Shown: positions 39,650 through 51,789, counted from the stretch's first letter. The stretch is 64,000 nt of DNA from Eunapius fragilis (GCA_963681505.1 OY811987.1:2976124-3040123), one strand, 5' to 3'. Notes: generated by a model from the letters alone, not told the origin. Numbers and translations are program-made.

Positions 39650-42600
39650 TTACAAATAGCGATAATCAGTTTGTACTGTACTGCATGAAGGGCAGTTCCA
39701 CATAGAATTGCGATCTTTGTGTACACTTTTGTCGATCTTCATGCAGGCTACATGGAACCACTGCTGGCAAATATCACATTGAATCATTTTTGAGCCATTA
39801 TTAATATGCCGGCAAATACAGTATACTGGTATGTTCTTCCTGATAGATGCCTTAGGAAGTCTACTTGCAGAAGTTGGGAAGGCAGTCATCACTCCATCCT
39901 CAATACTTTTCAAAACATGCTTCCTCATTGCATTCTGTTTATACAATAGAACTGCTGGATCTTGTCCATTACAAATGGACGTGATATACGCCAGAGCAAA
40001 AAATCCACAGTCATGTGATCCTTCCTGCAGTTGAACATCTACAAACTCAACAGAAAAGTGGTTTTCTTGTGTTTGAAGTAGGCCACTCATAAGCGTCAGG
40101 GTAGGCTTGGGAAGCTCTTTACCTCCATTGCAGTCAAAGATTTTGATGCTGGCTTTTTGGCAACCAACAGTGGATAGAGCAATCCAATGATTTTTATTCA
40201 CATTTATGATCTACACAAACTGCTCCTGTGGTGGAATCATGGAAAAATTCTGGCTAAGTGCAGGTGGTTGAAAGCCATCTATGGATGGGTGCTGCTGTTT
40301 CAGCATATATTGTGCAGCGGTTATTATAAGATCATCTAGCCAGCTTTTTGGAGATGTAAGTATTGCCTTGTGGTACATTGTCAGTTGAACAGTACAGATA
40401 GTAACCCAGGTGTCTTCATCATCTCCACTCAATTCTGCTGTTAAATCCATCTTGCACAAGGGTTTTGTGTGATCACCAATAGTGCAAGAATGTCCTGGGT
40501 GACAACGAGCAGAGCAGGACAATTTGCTCTTTTTGCAGCAGCAATACTTTGCACTATTGCATCTCGTTTTGCATGCACACGACAATGATGCTTGGGTATC
40601 CAAGAAAGGAGTTTTGTTGCTAGAAGATGGTGGTGATAATTTCATAGCTGATGCAGGTGTACAATTCTTGTTTTTGCAGTTATCCCCTTTATGGCAGTGT
40701 GAGGTGCATTCAATTTTATTCTTCTTGCAAGGGCACCGTTGTGTGCTGCCGCCTGCTGTGCACTTGCACCTATTCTTTGAGAATGCACTCCATGGCGTAC
40801 TTTCTTTTGAAGCTGCTCGAAGTGACACACGAGTAGAATTTTCCCACCATTTCACAGATAGACAGAAAGTCCCTTAAAAAAATTCCAGATCACAAGCAGA
40901 GTAGCATTTATTCAACACCCCTGACTTGCACCGCAAGCCGTACATTGCACATGCCGTTCCAATCACCTGGACAATCATGCACGGCAGTCTATTTGGGTCA
41001 GTGGAAGCCCGATCAATGCGAGGAATTCTCACAGTAACACAATCTCCTACATGAAATTCTTTAACTTTGTGCTTAAGGTTGTATTTTACCATCATCCTAT
41101 TAGCATTTTTCAAATATTCTTTGTCTGCAATCTGGCGAACAGGCAAGTGCTTCTCAGTAGTAGCCAAAACCCTTGAATTGGACTTCATTAAAGCCACCTA
41201 TACATCGAAAGGAACCAGAAAGATTAATCAAGATATTGAGGCACTTACTTGTACTTTGTTGTTACCATTTTCATCACGATCACTGTCATGACCATCACAT
41301 TTTTCTGAATCAACAGAGTACTGGTAGACAGAAAGAACGCTTGCAGCAGTGGTTTTGTTTCTCTCCTCAAAATTGCTTTCTAACTCCCTTGCAACAGTGC
41401 CCACATAAGTACCTTCCATTTCCTTTTCCACTAAATTGTCCTCATCTTCTTCCTCTCCATCATCCTTGTCTACATCCCCACTGTCCTTTGCTATTTTCTC
41501 ATCATCCTCTTCTTTTACCTCATCCTCATCTTTTTTTTCCTCATCTTCTTTTTCCTCATCTTTCTTTTCCTCATCTTCTTTTTTCTCATCTTCTTTTCCC
41601 TCATCCTCATCTTCTTTTTCCTCATCCTCCTCATCTTTTTTCCCCTCATTTTATTTTTCCTCATCCTCATCTTCTTTCTCCTCCTCATGCACTCCGTTTT
41701 CATCATGCTCCTCTTCGTTTTCAACATCCTCCTTTTCTTTCTCCTCTTCATCCTTTTCTGTTTCCTCATCCTCCTCTTCATTTCCTTCATAATCCTGTTC
41801 TTTGTCTTTCGTCCATTCCTCTGATTTATCTCTGTCACAAGGCTTCAAAACATCTTCATCAAACTGTCCCCAAAAGTTGACATCTGGAACAAAAATTGCC
41901 CTCAGAGGTTGGCCAAATACTAACTCGTATGGGGTTTGCTTGGTGGTGTCATGAATCTGAGTGTTCATTGTATCTGCAATGACATAAAACATAATAACAT
42001 TTGCAACATAGAAAAACATTGGATCACTTACACACAATATGTGGAAGCCATTGAGACCATGGTGGGGATTGATCGCCACATTCAACAACTTCGGCACTGA
42101 TCATTCTCTCAAGTGTGCAGTGTGCTTGTTCAACCAATCCTTGGGATTGGGGATGTTGCGGACAACCACTGATTAACTGCACATGACCTGGCCATGTAGA
42201 AACTACATCTTCAATGAGTTTGTTTACAAATTCTTTGCCATTATCACTGTGAATGATAGCAGGCAAGCCAAACACTGGGAAAACATAGTTGTGCAATGCT
42301 TTAACCACATGGTTTGCCTTCTTTTTTGCAAGAGGAAATGCAAAATTAAACTTTGCATGACCAATGATCCACGATGTGCAATATCCAGTTGCATCCATTA
42401 TGTGGCATATGCCTCATATCAATCAGATCGATCTACAGATATGTATAAATATTATTTACGTGTTAGTAAGCATGAATAGTGATTAAACCTACCTGGATAC
42501 GAGAGAATAGCCCATCAGCTATGATTGGCCTTAAAGGAGCTTTAGTGTGCTGTGGTTTCCTTAAGCTGCATGTTGAACACAAGCTTACATACTTTTCAAC

Positions 42601-43139
42601 CACAATTCTTGGTATCAATGATTGGACCTAAAGTGTATAAGGAGTGACATATACATGACTTAATTTAGCCTGTACATGTGCCGTAACGTACTTTAATTGC
42701 TACTTACCCTAGCAAAGGTTTTTCTTGAACCAGCATGCAGACAATCTTTATCGTGGATCTGTTTCAAAATGTGGTAGAATTCCCCCACTATAGCGACCCT
42801 TCTATAGCCTTTCATGATCGTGCGGTCATTAACGTTCTATATACCAACAAACCAGCCAGTAATCAACTACAGAAAAATGAATACTAACACAGAACGAATT
42901 ACCTCCTTTTCCCCCTTGACTTGGACAACCAATGCATCCCTAATTCCAGCTTCAGGCAAGTCCAGCAGTTGAAATCCACTTCTTTTAATAAGATGACGAA
43001 AGTTTCTATCCTCAATCGATAGAGGATTCTTTAAAATATGGGTGATCCGTTCTCCGAACTGTTGGTGAATTACGGCACTTCTTGTTCTCTTAGCGTCTTT
43101 TGGAAAAGCAGCAAAAAGGTATTCTTCGAACGCATCCAT
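39650..43139 (-). pseudogene. Ginger transposase: integrase, acidic linker, GPY/F-like, CXC, Ulp1 and PHD domains
   Basis: Exons 42903-43139, 42708-42836, 42493-42627, 42032-42432, 41249-41973 and 41197 down to 39650 join in frame. Domain order: an H2C2 zinc finger (YHILKQIHDKDCLHAG, then LCSTC). Next the integrase core, with IDLIDM, HSDNGKEF and QSQGLVEQAH giving D, D and E. Then an Asp/Glu-rich linker (41440-41800) and a chromatin-like C-terminal fold (FHVGDCVTVRIPRIDRAS). Two CXC/Tesmin-type cysteine blocks lie at about 40790-40690 and 40580-40480. The Ulp1 protease has NHW, IFDC and HDCGFFALAY, and a C4HC3 PHD finger follows. Lesions: a one-base frameshift near 42350, TAA at 41651, TAA at 40874, TAG at 40211. 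All three stops are in the otherwise open frame, so inactivation looks recent. Host genes KRBA2 and SCAND3 derive from related transposases (recalled). Confidence 0.85.
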
Positions 43140-43573
43140 CGGGCGTGTAACACGTGGATAAGAGAATGTGACACCTTGTTAGTGTATGAGCATGCGCAAG
43201 TCACCATCCGGTTACATAACCGGTCGTCCGGTTGTGTATCCGGTTGTCCGGTTGCATAACCGGTCAATTGCTGGGCATCCGTACGGAACATATACAAACA
43301 ATGTGTTATTTGTCTCTGTATCGTACTAAGGTTTATAAATTTTACTACAAGTCTTTAGTACTAAACTGTGCGCGATTGATAGAAATTCCCCATAGACTCC
43401 ATGTACAATAATTTTATTACGCGTATTACGGAATTCAAATAATTCATGTCCGCAATTGCTGGCCATGAAAATAATTAAGCACACAATAAGGGTGTCATTT
43501 TAAAAGAACGTTACAGGCCCTGCTACAGTTACCGGCTCGGTCACAGAGAAAATTCGCAGCTCGATCATAGAGA

Positions 43574-43686
43574 AAACAAGTAAAGAAAAACATTCTCTAA
43601 CGAGAAAGTTGGTGGGATATAGGAATTACCTCCAATTCCTATATCCCACCAACTTTGTCGTTAGAGAATGTTTTTCTTTACTTGTT
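43574..43686. mobile_element. Foldback MITE, ACAAGTAAA family, copy 1
   Basis: About 53-bp arms beginning AAACAAGTAAAGAAAAACAT pair almost perfectly around a 6-nt loop at 43627-43632. The outer block through TCTAACGAGAAAGTTGGTGGG is shared with the elements at 52804 and 56320. Confidence 0.85.
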
Positions 43687-44276
43687 TCCTCGAGCAAATG
43701 CCCGAGCCCTCCTCTTACGATGTGGCTGTTCCCTTCAGGAGGGGGATAGTTCCTCATTGTCACTTTCATAGCCAGGGTGTCTCAGTGTGTCTGGATATGT
43801 ATGTACATGTATGTATTAATAATAGCATTCGTTATTTAGTGCATTTATTCTGATTAGTGTATTCTGCTGCATCTTGTATCCATGTAATGTTGTTATTAAT
43901 TAATATATTATTGTAATTGTTTCCTCTATTTTTTTATTTATCGATTATTAATATTGGCAAGTACCCCCCCCCCCCCCCCCCCCGCTTCAATTACCGTCAC
44001 GAGCATGCAGGCGCCCGCTTTTGTGTGGGATCACTGTAAGGAACGCGGGAGAATTCAAACTCGTCGTCTCGTTGTTTAGCTCTTTTGTTTGCACAATTCT
44101 AAATATACGTAAATGTCGCCATGGGAACGCTTTTTAAACACTCCGCATTACGTAATGATTACGTATGTCAGTTTTAAGCTTTATTCATATATCTGATACT
44201 TGAAGATGTCCTTCCAGGAGATTCTAAAGCGATTGATATAATTGACGCTCTTTAAAACCATTCCTATCCGGAGTTA

Positions 44277-44534
44277 TGCGCCTATCATTGTTACGTGAGA
44301 CCTCCCCCCCCCCCCTGGGGCATTAGGAGGGATTTGACCTTTATTAAAGCAAACTGCCCCTGGTTGGGGGTTAATAACTGATCAATTGTTTATACTACGT
44401 GGTCTGATAAAAGGTCAAACGCGTGCCTGGCTACGGTCAAATGTGTGGCCAGTTATGATTTCACGCGTCAAATCCCCACCTAATCCTGACTTCGCCCCAG
44501 GGGAGGGGGGTCTCACGTAACAATAATAGGTGCA
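44277..44534. mobile_element. MITE with TGCRCCTATYATTGTTACGT ends, 258 bp
   Basis: TGCGCCTATCATTGTTACGT at 44277 is inverted at 44515-44534. The match continues through GAGACC, a C-rich run, CTGGGG and ATTAGG..GGGATTTGAC. It is non-coding. The flanks show no clear duplication. Confidence 0.75.
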
Positions 44535-44547
44535 TTATACTCACCCG

Positions 44548-44611
44548 AGAAGACGACGACGACGACGACGACGATGACGACGACGGAGAAGAATTGGCCT
44601 GGGGACGAGGT
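44548..44611. repeat. (GAC)n tract joined to a CCTCGTCCCCAGG element end
   Basis: About 10 GAC/GAT triplets, then GAGAAGAATTGGCCTGGGGACGAGG. The last 15 bp equal the terminus of the foldback element at 9027. A (TCG)n tract with CTCGTGCCCA nearby recurs at 52525-52580 in the opposite orientation, so triplet repeat plus terminus may be parts of one element type. Confidence 0.6.
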
Positions 44612-45026
44612 AAAACACGAACTTCTTTGTTCTCTTAAAGCAAACAGTTTGAAGACTGGAATAAAACATTAAAATGACCGTCTTTGCCTTCTGGTTCGAT
44701 AGCAACAAAGAGCTACACTATCCGTTTCTTGGTACGCGAGTTATATGCGGGTCGTGTTTTTTTCCCGGGTCAATTCCTATATAGGAACTACTATCGTAGT
44801 TCCTGATAAAGCGTATAGAGAGGTTGCAGTGTCATCCCAGGAAGAGCGGCGGCCATGTTTTTTGGTGCCCCGGGCAGTGTTGCCGCGATCCGGAAACGAT
44901 CTCGTGATCGTCGATGCATATCCTGTATCGCATCCGGTATCGATAATCGGCGATGTTTACTAAGTAGGTATCGGCGAGGCTCGACGATATCGCTTTTATT
45001 CATAGCGACACTCACTTAAAATAACA

Positions 45027-45670
45027 ATGTCTGAAGGGAGTGTGGGTAGTGAGTGTTGTACATGTAGCAGTACGACCACAAGGAATGAGCAAAGCTGTGA
45101 GTGGAAGCACTTCACAATAGAACGAACGGCAGCCTGCTGCGAAGGAAAGATTCCCCTCCCGCCAAGTAAGCTGTGTCATAACGTTGTGTCACGTGCACGC
45201 GGAACAACACATCCAAAAGAAACTGTGCTTGCTATAAGTCGTCAAATTAGTTTGCTGTTATTCCTTCTTGGTGATGTGTGGTGCACGATTTTTCAGGCCA
45301 GAACTTTCAAAGCCTCTCATTGGCAGCTCCGAGATATGTTTTGGCTTGCCACCTAACTTTAGCGAGGAAAGCGTGAAGGAATCAAATGACCTATTAGTGG
45401 ATGCCATTGTGTGGGGTCTTTTCGACAGTTTGTTCAATAATCTCACGCACGAGGTTCTTATACTGCCTCAGAGTTGAAACTAAATATGAGGAGGTGAAAG
45501 ACCTGGTAGGTTCATCAGATATTGAACTGATTCTAATAATAATTACCCTTCCGTGCAGCTAAAGAAAAGTCTTGCAAAGGCATCTTCAGTAACCATCACA
45601 ACAGATGGAGTCACAATGAAGAACACAGGTGATTCCTACATACAATGTATAGCTATCACTGGCCATTGGT
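45027..45670 (+). pseudogene. hAT transposase relic (BED-like finger and first catalytic motif)
   Basis: CEWKHFTIERTAACC and CHNVVSRARGTTHPKETV (45090-45230) resemble a BED zinc finger. GSSEICFGLPPNFSEESVK follows in another frame. Then LKKSLAKASSVTITTDGVTM (about 45560) and KNTGDSYIQCIAITGHW contain the TTDGW.S.....Y..V pattern around the first catalytic Asp of hAT transposases, with Val in place of Trp. Sequence stops at a GT/poly-G tract (45671-45705), and the rest of the transposase is absent. Assignment rests on short motifs only. Confidence 0.5.
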
Positions 45671-45673
45671 AGT

Positions 45674-45706
<33 letters not shown>

Positions 45707-45736
45707 CAAAATAGAAGCTTGTCCAGGGGGCAGGCA

Positions 45737-47536
45737 TTTACTATGGGAGGTGATCGCTGCCAAAATTCACGTCCCCTATTCAATTATTTGGGGGGGGGGG
45801 GGTGTTGTGAAATGTTGCAGATTATTACATAAGACAAGTACAATCTCCATTCCATATCAACCTCTATTCCATACCAGCGGCTATTATCAATCCTGAATCC
45901 GTGTCTCCAAATTTCGTGATGGCTGCCGTTGCGAGCGTTCTTCCATCACTGAGAAGTGTTATTAACGCCCTAGTGCCAACACAGGATGGTAGAAGCGTTT
46001 CATATGACCAAATGGAAGCGTTTATACTAACGATTGAGCTGGCGTATCGCGAGATTCTATTGATCGAGCATACAGAGGGTCTGAATGCCAACGAAGAAAG
46101 TGCCAAGCAATACATAAGGATGGCGTTGAATGTATTACGAGAGGCTATGGACACTGCAAGACGTGTACTTTATGCTTATCGACCACAGGTAGAAACGAGT
46201 GGAACCGCTGGGCGGCCGCGATTTTTTGTACCTCGAGACCATCTCGAATATCTCGTGGAAAACCGTTTTACCGTCCCTCAAATTGCCGAGATGATAGGCG
46301 TTTCCCCTCGAACGGTACATCGGCGCATGGCAGAGTTTAGCTTATCCATATCGTCGCAGTATGCCGAAGTTACAGATGAGTACCTAGAGGTAGTTATGAG
46401 CAGCATCCAGAAGGAATATCCATGGTGTGGGAATCGGCAAATGTGCGGCCATCTATTGGCTCGCGGCCTCAGAGTCCAACAACATCGTGTCCGCGAAATT
46501 CAGAGGAAGATTGATCCTAATGGATCGATAATGCGTCGCCTCTCCACTATAAATAGGCGTGTGTACCAAGTTCCGGGACCCAAATCTCTCTACCACATTG
46601 ATGGAAATCATAAACTGATAAGGTACGTGTGCTAAAACATGTATACTGTATACCCATGCTATTTATTTCCGTTGCATTTAGGTGGCGATTTGTAATACAT
46701 GGTTGTATTGATGGCTACAGTCGCAGGATTGTTTACTTACATTGCTGTGACAATAATCGAGCTGACACAGTGCTCCATCTATTTATTGAGGGTGTAAGGC
46801 AGCTAGGGCTTCCTAGTCGAGTTCGTGGAGACAGAGGTGGAGAAAACGTTGGAGTAACTAGATTTATGGTGGAGCATCCTTTAAGAGGACCGGGAAGAGG
46901 GAGCTTCATAGCTGGGCGCAGTGTTCACAATCAGCGCATTGAGAGGTTGTGGTTGGATGTATTTAACCAGTGCACTGTTGTTTTTTACAATCTGTTTTAT
47001 GCCTTGGAGGAAGAAGGGGTTCTAGACTGTGAGAATGAAGTACATCTGTTTTGTCTCCACTATGTATATACAAGTCGCATAAACAGAGCACTGGAGGTAT
47101 TTAAGCAAGCATGGAACCTGCATCCTCTAAGTTCTGAAGGCAACCTGTCACCCTGTCAGCTTTGGATCACAGGATGTGAATCAGTGTCTATGACAGATGT
47201 AAGTAATTTGTACTTTTGCAAATTGTAATGGTCTGTTACTGTGTTTGTGCACGTGCATGCGTAGGATGAATCACAAAGGTTTGGTATTGATTGGACTGGA
47301 CCTCTTCCTGCCACTGCTGATGATGGAGAATTAGATGCAGTCGTTGTTCCACCAATCACCTCCCTACTACCAGAAGGTGTCCAACAGGAACTGCTAACAA
47401 CCATCAACCCACTTGGTCCAAGCTCTAATTATGGAGTTGACCTATATAGGTCCACTTTAGAATTTGTTTTCAGTCATTTAACTTAATTTGTATTCTACTG
47501 TTGTATATGCAGTCAGATCACTTGTTTGACTGAGTC
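45737..47536. repeat. Left 1.8-kb inverted arm of the integrase/HECT structure
   Basis: Matches the reverse complement of 59399-61752 nearly base for base, from ATGGGAGGTGATCGC to GTTTGACTGAGTC. The only large difference is the 541-bp insertion in the other arm. The homopolymer run at 45791 (G) is a C run at 61681. The arm encodes a full integrase-like protein. Confidence 0.95.
45919..47486 (+). CDS. Integrase-core (DDE) protein, intact copy in the left arm
   Basis: Exons 45919-46622, 46682-47198 and 47265-47486 (introns 59 and 66 nt, GT/AG) give about 480 aa with no lesion. The N-terminal half is helical. A helix-turn-helix-like segment [20 protein letters not shown] precedes the catalytic core. 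Core motifs are YHIDGNHKL (Asp), RGDRGGENV (Asp) and [12 protein letters not shown] (Glu); the second Asp to Glu spacing is 37. GIDWTGPLP follows near the C-terminus. This class recurs in many animal genomes as integrase-core proteins of unnamed transposons (recalled). I cannot assign the superfamily. The last exon may instead splice at ATAG/GTCCAC. The ATG is the first in a frame that opens just upstream. Confidence 0.8.
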
Positions 47537-48000
47537 ATCATTGTGCAGGATAGAAGTTTCATGATGGCTCATGAAACACGACTTTACTCTTCACCTGCGT
47601 AATTAGTATTCATTAGAATGTCATGCAGAAGGATTTTCAACCCTTCACCTGTTAAGCAAAGGGCACATTTATGTGATGAGCGGTATACATGTACGAAAAA
47701 CGTGAACGATGCACACATGCTAAGTGTTACGTATGTTATTACATACAACTCTTTCATCAGGGCAATACACGGAATGGCAAACAAAAAAAATCCGACACTA
47801 ATTTTCTCCTCTAGTACAAGTGATTCTACGGCTATGTTGAGGAGGAGAATGAGGGTTGTGAGTTTAGTACAGATTACTCGTGCTTACAGGATGTGGGCGT
47901 CGTAATCAGTGGTCAGGCAGCTTCAGCTGAATTTCAATAGGAGACCATTCTGTGGAGGCTGAGGAATATGTGAACCATAGAATTGAGGAAGTACAACTGT
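47537..48000. other. Unassigned spacer inside the 16-kb structure
   Basis: Sequence just inside the left arm. The open frame at 47618-47905 has no recognisable motif. Confidence 0.4.
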
Positions 48001-48290
48001 ACCTCCCGAAAGCTTACTGACCCCTTACACCACAAGCCTACTGCTCCATAACACCACAAGCTTGGTGACTCCATACAAGCTTACAACACAAGCATGGGGA
48101 CCTCGAAAGCATGGTGGCCCCATACACGACAGGCCTACTGCTCCCTTATACCACAAGCATAGTGACCCATACACTGCTCGGTTACACCACAAGCATGGTG
48201 ACCCCATACCCTTAAACCACAAGCATGGTGACCCCATACCCTTAAACCACAAGCGTGGAGACCCCATACCCTTCCTGAGAAAGGGAATGA
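48001..48290. repeat. Degenerate 30-bp minisatellite array
   Basis: Variants of ACCACAAGCATGGTGACCCC plus ATACCCTTAA in the same orientation as the large array at 50520. Short units with ACTGCTCC spacers resemble the right edge of that array. Confidence 0.85.
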
Positions 48291-48621
48291 CACTCCCGAA
48301 ATGCATTGATAAAATTTTGAGCACAATTAACTGGAGTTCTAACGTGAGTGTCTTACCTATGTAAGTCTGGGAGGAGCCGGGTCTCACGTATACTAAGGGA
48401 AGAACCGTTAGTTGCTGAAGGGAAGCCAAAAATAAGTGGAAACGTCTAGCGCACCTCAGACAACAGATGCGATAGCTAGCGGCGCTTGTGAGATAGCGGT
48501 AAACGTGAAATCGTTAACGGTTGACCACTAATCCACGCTGTACCTTTTTATAACTGGGCTTGTAGTGTACAGCTACCACAGTGAAGAACCAGGAGATAGG
48601 AAGGGGAACCTAGCATAAACA

Positions 48622-50470
48622 ATGGACCTCAGAAGCAAAGGGAGAGCTTCCCAGCAGAAGGGTAACCCCAATAGGAGTGCACCAACTGAAAAAAATGTCA
48701 CACATAGCCCCTCTCATGAACAATTCGTCCAAACAAACTCAAAGAATAGGAGAAAACAGAGAGAAAATCAACAGGCCAAAACAGAGAACAAAACAGAGAG
48801 AAAATCAAATCAACAGGCCCGAAAACCACAAACCACACCACTGCAGAGAAAAATCCCACCCCCCTTGTACAACAACCAACAGATGCAGCAACTGAAAATC
48901 CCACCACTAATGCAAATGCCAGTCCAGACCCTGGACCAAAGTGCAGTGAGTGAACCTGATATAGTATACATATATGTCATAAGAGAAAGATGTGGGAGGG
49001 GAAGGAGGAGAAGGTAATTGAGAAAGGTCAGCCTCCATAACAGATGAAAGGAGGGTGGGTAATGACAAGGAAAAGGCTGATACTAGGCAGCAGACACCCC
49101 GAGTAGGGCCTGAAGACAATAGAGATGGAGAAAGATATGAGAGGGAGAGGACAAGGGATATATTAGCATGCAGGATAATGAAAGGACCAAACAGAATAGT
49201 AAAGGGACAAAGGAAAACATAGAGAACAAAACAGAGAGCACAAGGACTAATGAAAGCGCAAAAAATGGGGTAGATGTTGATTTGGAAGGAGGGAAAATGT
49301 ATAGAGAGTAGATGGAAATGCAAGTGTAGATTTGGGAGTTGAGAGAAATATAGCCACTGAAGCTAATGACTTAGAAGGGACAAAGGGCAACCTAGAAAAC
49401 ACTAGAGATGAGGATCTGGCCTCCAACAGTAGGGGAAGGACCGAGAAACCAATTACATAAGCTCAAATTATGATGGGTGGGTCAAGCAACTCAATGAAAC
49501 ACTTACAGTAAAGTGATCCTGGAGCACCACTTGGCATTTGCCAACGACTGTGTGAGCCACATCATATACCCCCTAAGCTTGAAGACGTTCGTCCCTAGCA
49601 GGGCAGATGACTTGCTAAAAAGGAAATGGAAACAGATACTGAATAATACCTCTTTAGAACTGCTGGCCTTATGTAGAACCCATTACTCTACCCTTCTTGA
49701 GAAGACGATTGAAGAGATAGATCAACTAGGAAAACAAGTAAAAGATAGTGGTGACGAAGAAAAGATTTGTGCATGGGAGGAGAAAAGGGTGGGTTTGGAA
49801 GTAGAAATCAAGAAGCGGGGCAAAGAAGTAAGATGTAAAAAGATAAAACATGCTATGAAGATCCATAATAAGGGGAGGGTATTTACAGAAAACTGTTTGA
49901 GGGAGAGACCCAGGAGGCAAATGTAAAAGTGAAAAACCCAAACAGTATGGCAGAAAGGCAACAACCACAGCAGAGGACCCTAACAATACCACTCACCACA
50001 CAACACAAGGAGTAACCAACCCAAACTAACAACCTAAAACCCAAGTTGAAAACAGGACAACCCACAAGGTAACCACCTCGAAACGAAAACATGATGAGAC
50101 AGGTAGGATGGAGAAAGAAGGGGAGGGAGGAACTAGAAAAAAGAAACACGATTTGATCCCCTACGGGAAGCACTAAATGGGCCAATGGTGGCAAAATAGC
50201 AGGTATTGGGGCTGGCGGACACAGGGACAATCACAGTGGAACCCCCAGGATGGCTCGAGAGCAGGTTGGGGCTCTTGAGCCATGGTAGCAAAATGACCAG
50301 GGTGGATGGGGACAAAATGATTGGAGATGGCACAATGGTGGAAGTAGCTGGGATAGGAACTGGAATGGAAGTAGCTGGAATGGGAACCAACAGGGAGTAG
50401 GGGCTGGAACTAGACCTACCAGCCAAGCTGAAGCCAAAGATGGGGCAGCAGAGGGGGGTTCTACGCTGAT
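48622..50470 (+). pseudogene. Gag-like or ORF1-like relic with coiled coil and Trp/Gly-rich tail
   Basis: Three parts lie in changing frames. A basic, Gln/Asn/Lys-rich start runs from 48622 (MDLRSKGRASQQKG). A helical segment at 49513-49926 (HHLAFANDCVSHIIYPLSLK to KWKQILNNTSLELLALCRTH) has a coiled-coil stretch. A Trp/Gly/Gln-rich tail lies at 50160-50440, where several expected Trp positions read TGA or TAG. It resembles ORF1/gag-type products of retroelements in layout only; no reverse transcriptase is present. It lies exactly between two arrays of the same minisatellite in direct orientation. Confidence 0.35.
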
Positions 50471-50519
50471 AAAAATAATAATACTGGCGTGGAGGGCGAT
50501 GTACAGTGTGGTGTTCTGC

Positions 50520-51780
50520 CCTTGCACAATTACACCACAAGCATGGTGATCCCATACCCTTACACCACAAGCGTGGTGACCCATACCCTTACACCACAAG
50601 CATGGTGACCCCATACCCTTACACCACAAGCATGGTGACCCCATACCCTTACACCACAAGCATGGTGACCCCATACCCTTACACCACAAGCATGGTGACC
50701 CCATACCCTTACACCACAAGCATGGTGACCCCATACCCTTACACCACAAGCGTGGTGACCCCATACCCTTACACCACAAGCGTGGTGACCCCATACCCTT
50801 ACACCACAAGCGTGGTGACCCCATACCCTTACACCACAAGCATGGTGACCCCATACCCTTACACCACAAGCGTGGTGACCCCATACCCTTACACCACAAG
50901 CATGGTGACCCCATACCCTTACACCACAAGCGTGGTGACCCCATACCCTTACACCACAAGCATGGTGACCCCATACCCTTACACCACAAGCATGGTGACC
51001 CCATACCCTTACACCACAAGCGTGGTGACCCCATACCCTTACACCACAAGCGTGGTGACCCCATACCCTTACACCACAAGCGTGGTGACCCCATACCCTT
51101 ACACCACAAGCATGGTGACCCCATACCCTTACACCACAAGCATGGTGACCCCATACCTACACCACAAGCGTGGTGACCCCATACCCTTACACCACAAGCG
51201 TGGTGACCCCATACCCTTACACCACAAGCGTGGTGACCCTATACCCTTACACCACAAGCGTGGTGACTCCATATCCTTACACCACAAGCGTGGTGACCCC
51301 ATACCCTTACACCACAAGCATGGTGACCCCATACCCTTACACCACAAGCGTGGTGAACACCACAAGTATGGTGACCCCATACACTGCTCCATTACACCAC
51401 AAGCATGGTGACCGCATACCCTTACACCACAAGCATGGTGAACACCACAAGTATGGTGACCCCATACACTGCTCCATTACACCACAAGCATGTTGACCGC
51501 ATACCCTTACACCACAAGCACGGGGACCCCATACCCTTACACCACAAGCATGGTGAACACCACAAGTACGGTGACCCCATACACTGCTCCATTACATCAC
51601 AAGCATGTTGACCGCATACCCTTACACCACAAGCATGGTGAACACCACAAGTACGGTGACCCCATACACTGCTCCATTACATCACAAGCATGGTGACCGC
51701 ATACCCTTACACCGCAAGCATGGGGACTCCATACACTGCTCCCTTACACCACAAGCATGGGGACCCCATACACTGAGCAC
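50520..51780. repeat. 30-bp minisatellite array, about 40 units
   Basis: The unit is CACAAGCATGGTGACCCCAT plus ACCCTTACAC, with an A/G polymorphism at AAGC[A/G]TGG alternating along the array. From about 51340 the array switches to a higher-order unit containing AACACCACAAGTATGGTGAC and ATACACTGCTCC. Frames of 300 aa across it are repeat artefacts. Confidence 0.97.
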
Positions 51781-51789
51781 TCCGTTCAA

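Larger units (their letters stand above)
39030..43290 (-). mobile_element. Nearly complete Ginger-type DNA transposon, 4.26 kb
   Basis: The ends are TGTTCCGTACGGATGCCCA (39030) and its inverse ending CGGAACA (43290). TATA flanks both sides (39026-39029, 43291-43294). TATA is a palindrome, so a 4-bp duplication cannot be separated from a longer inverted repeat. TG...CA termini, a Gypsy-integrase-like transposase and a Ulp1 protease fit the Ginger1 group as published (established knowledge). Published Ginger1 duplications are CCGG or CCGT, not TATA, so this copy would be atypical. CCGG-rich repeats lie just inside both ends, many on the left and three on the right. One minus-strand gene fills the interior. 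Confidence 0.82.

Noticed and set aside
41436-41792. Ser/Phe-rich plus-strand frame
   Set aside because: It is the antisense of the Asp/Glu-rich linker of the Ginger protein.
50231-51411. Frames of about 300 aa on both strands across the 30-bp array
   Set aside because: The unit length is a multiple of three, so every frame without a stop stays open. The Trp/Cys/Gly and Thr/Tyr/Pro repeats have no gene context.
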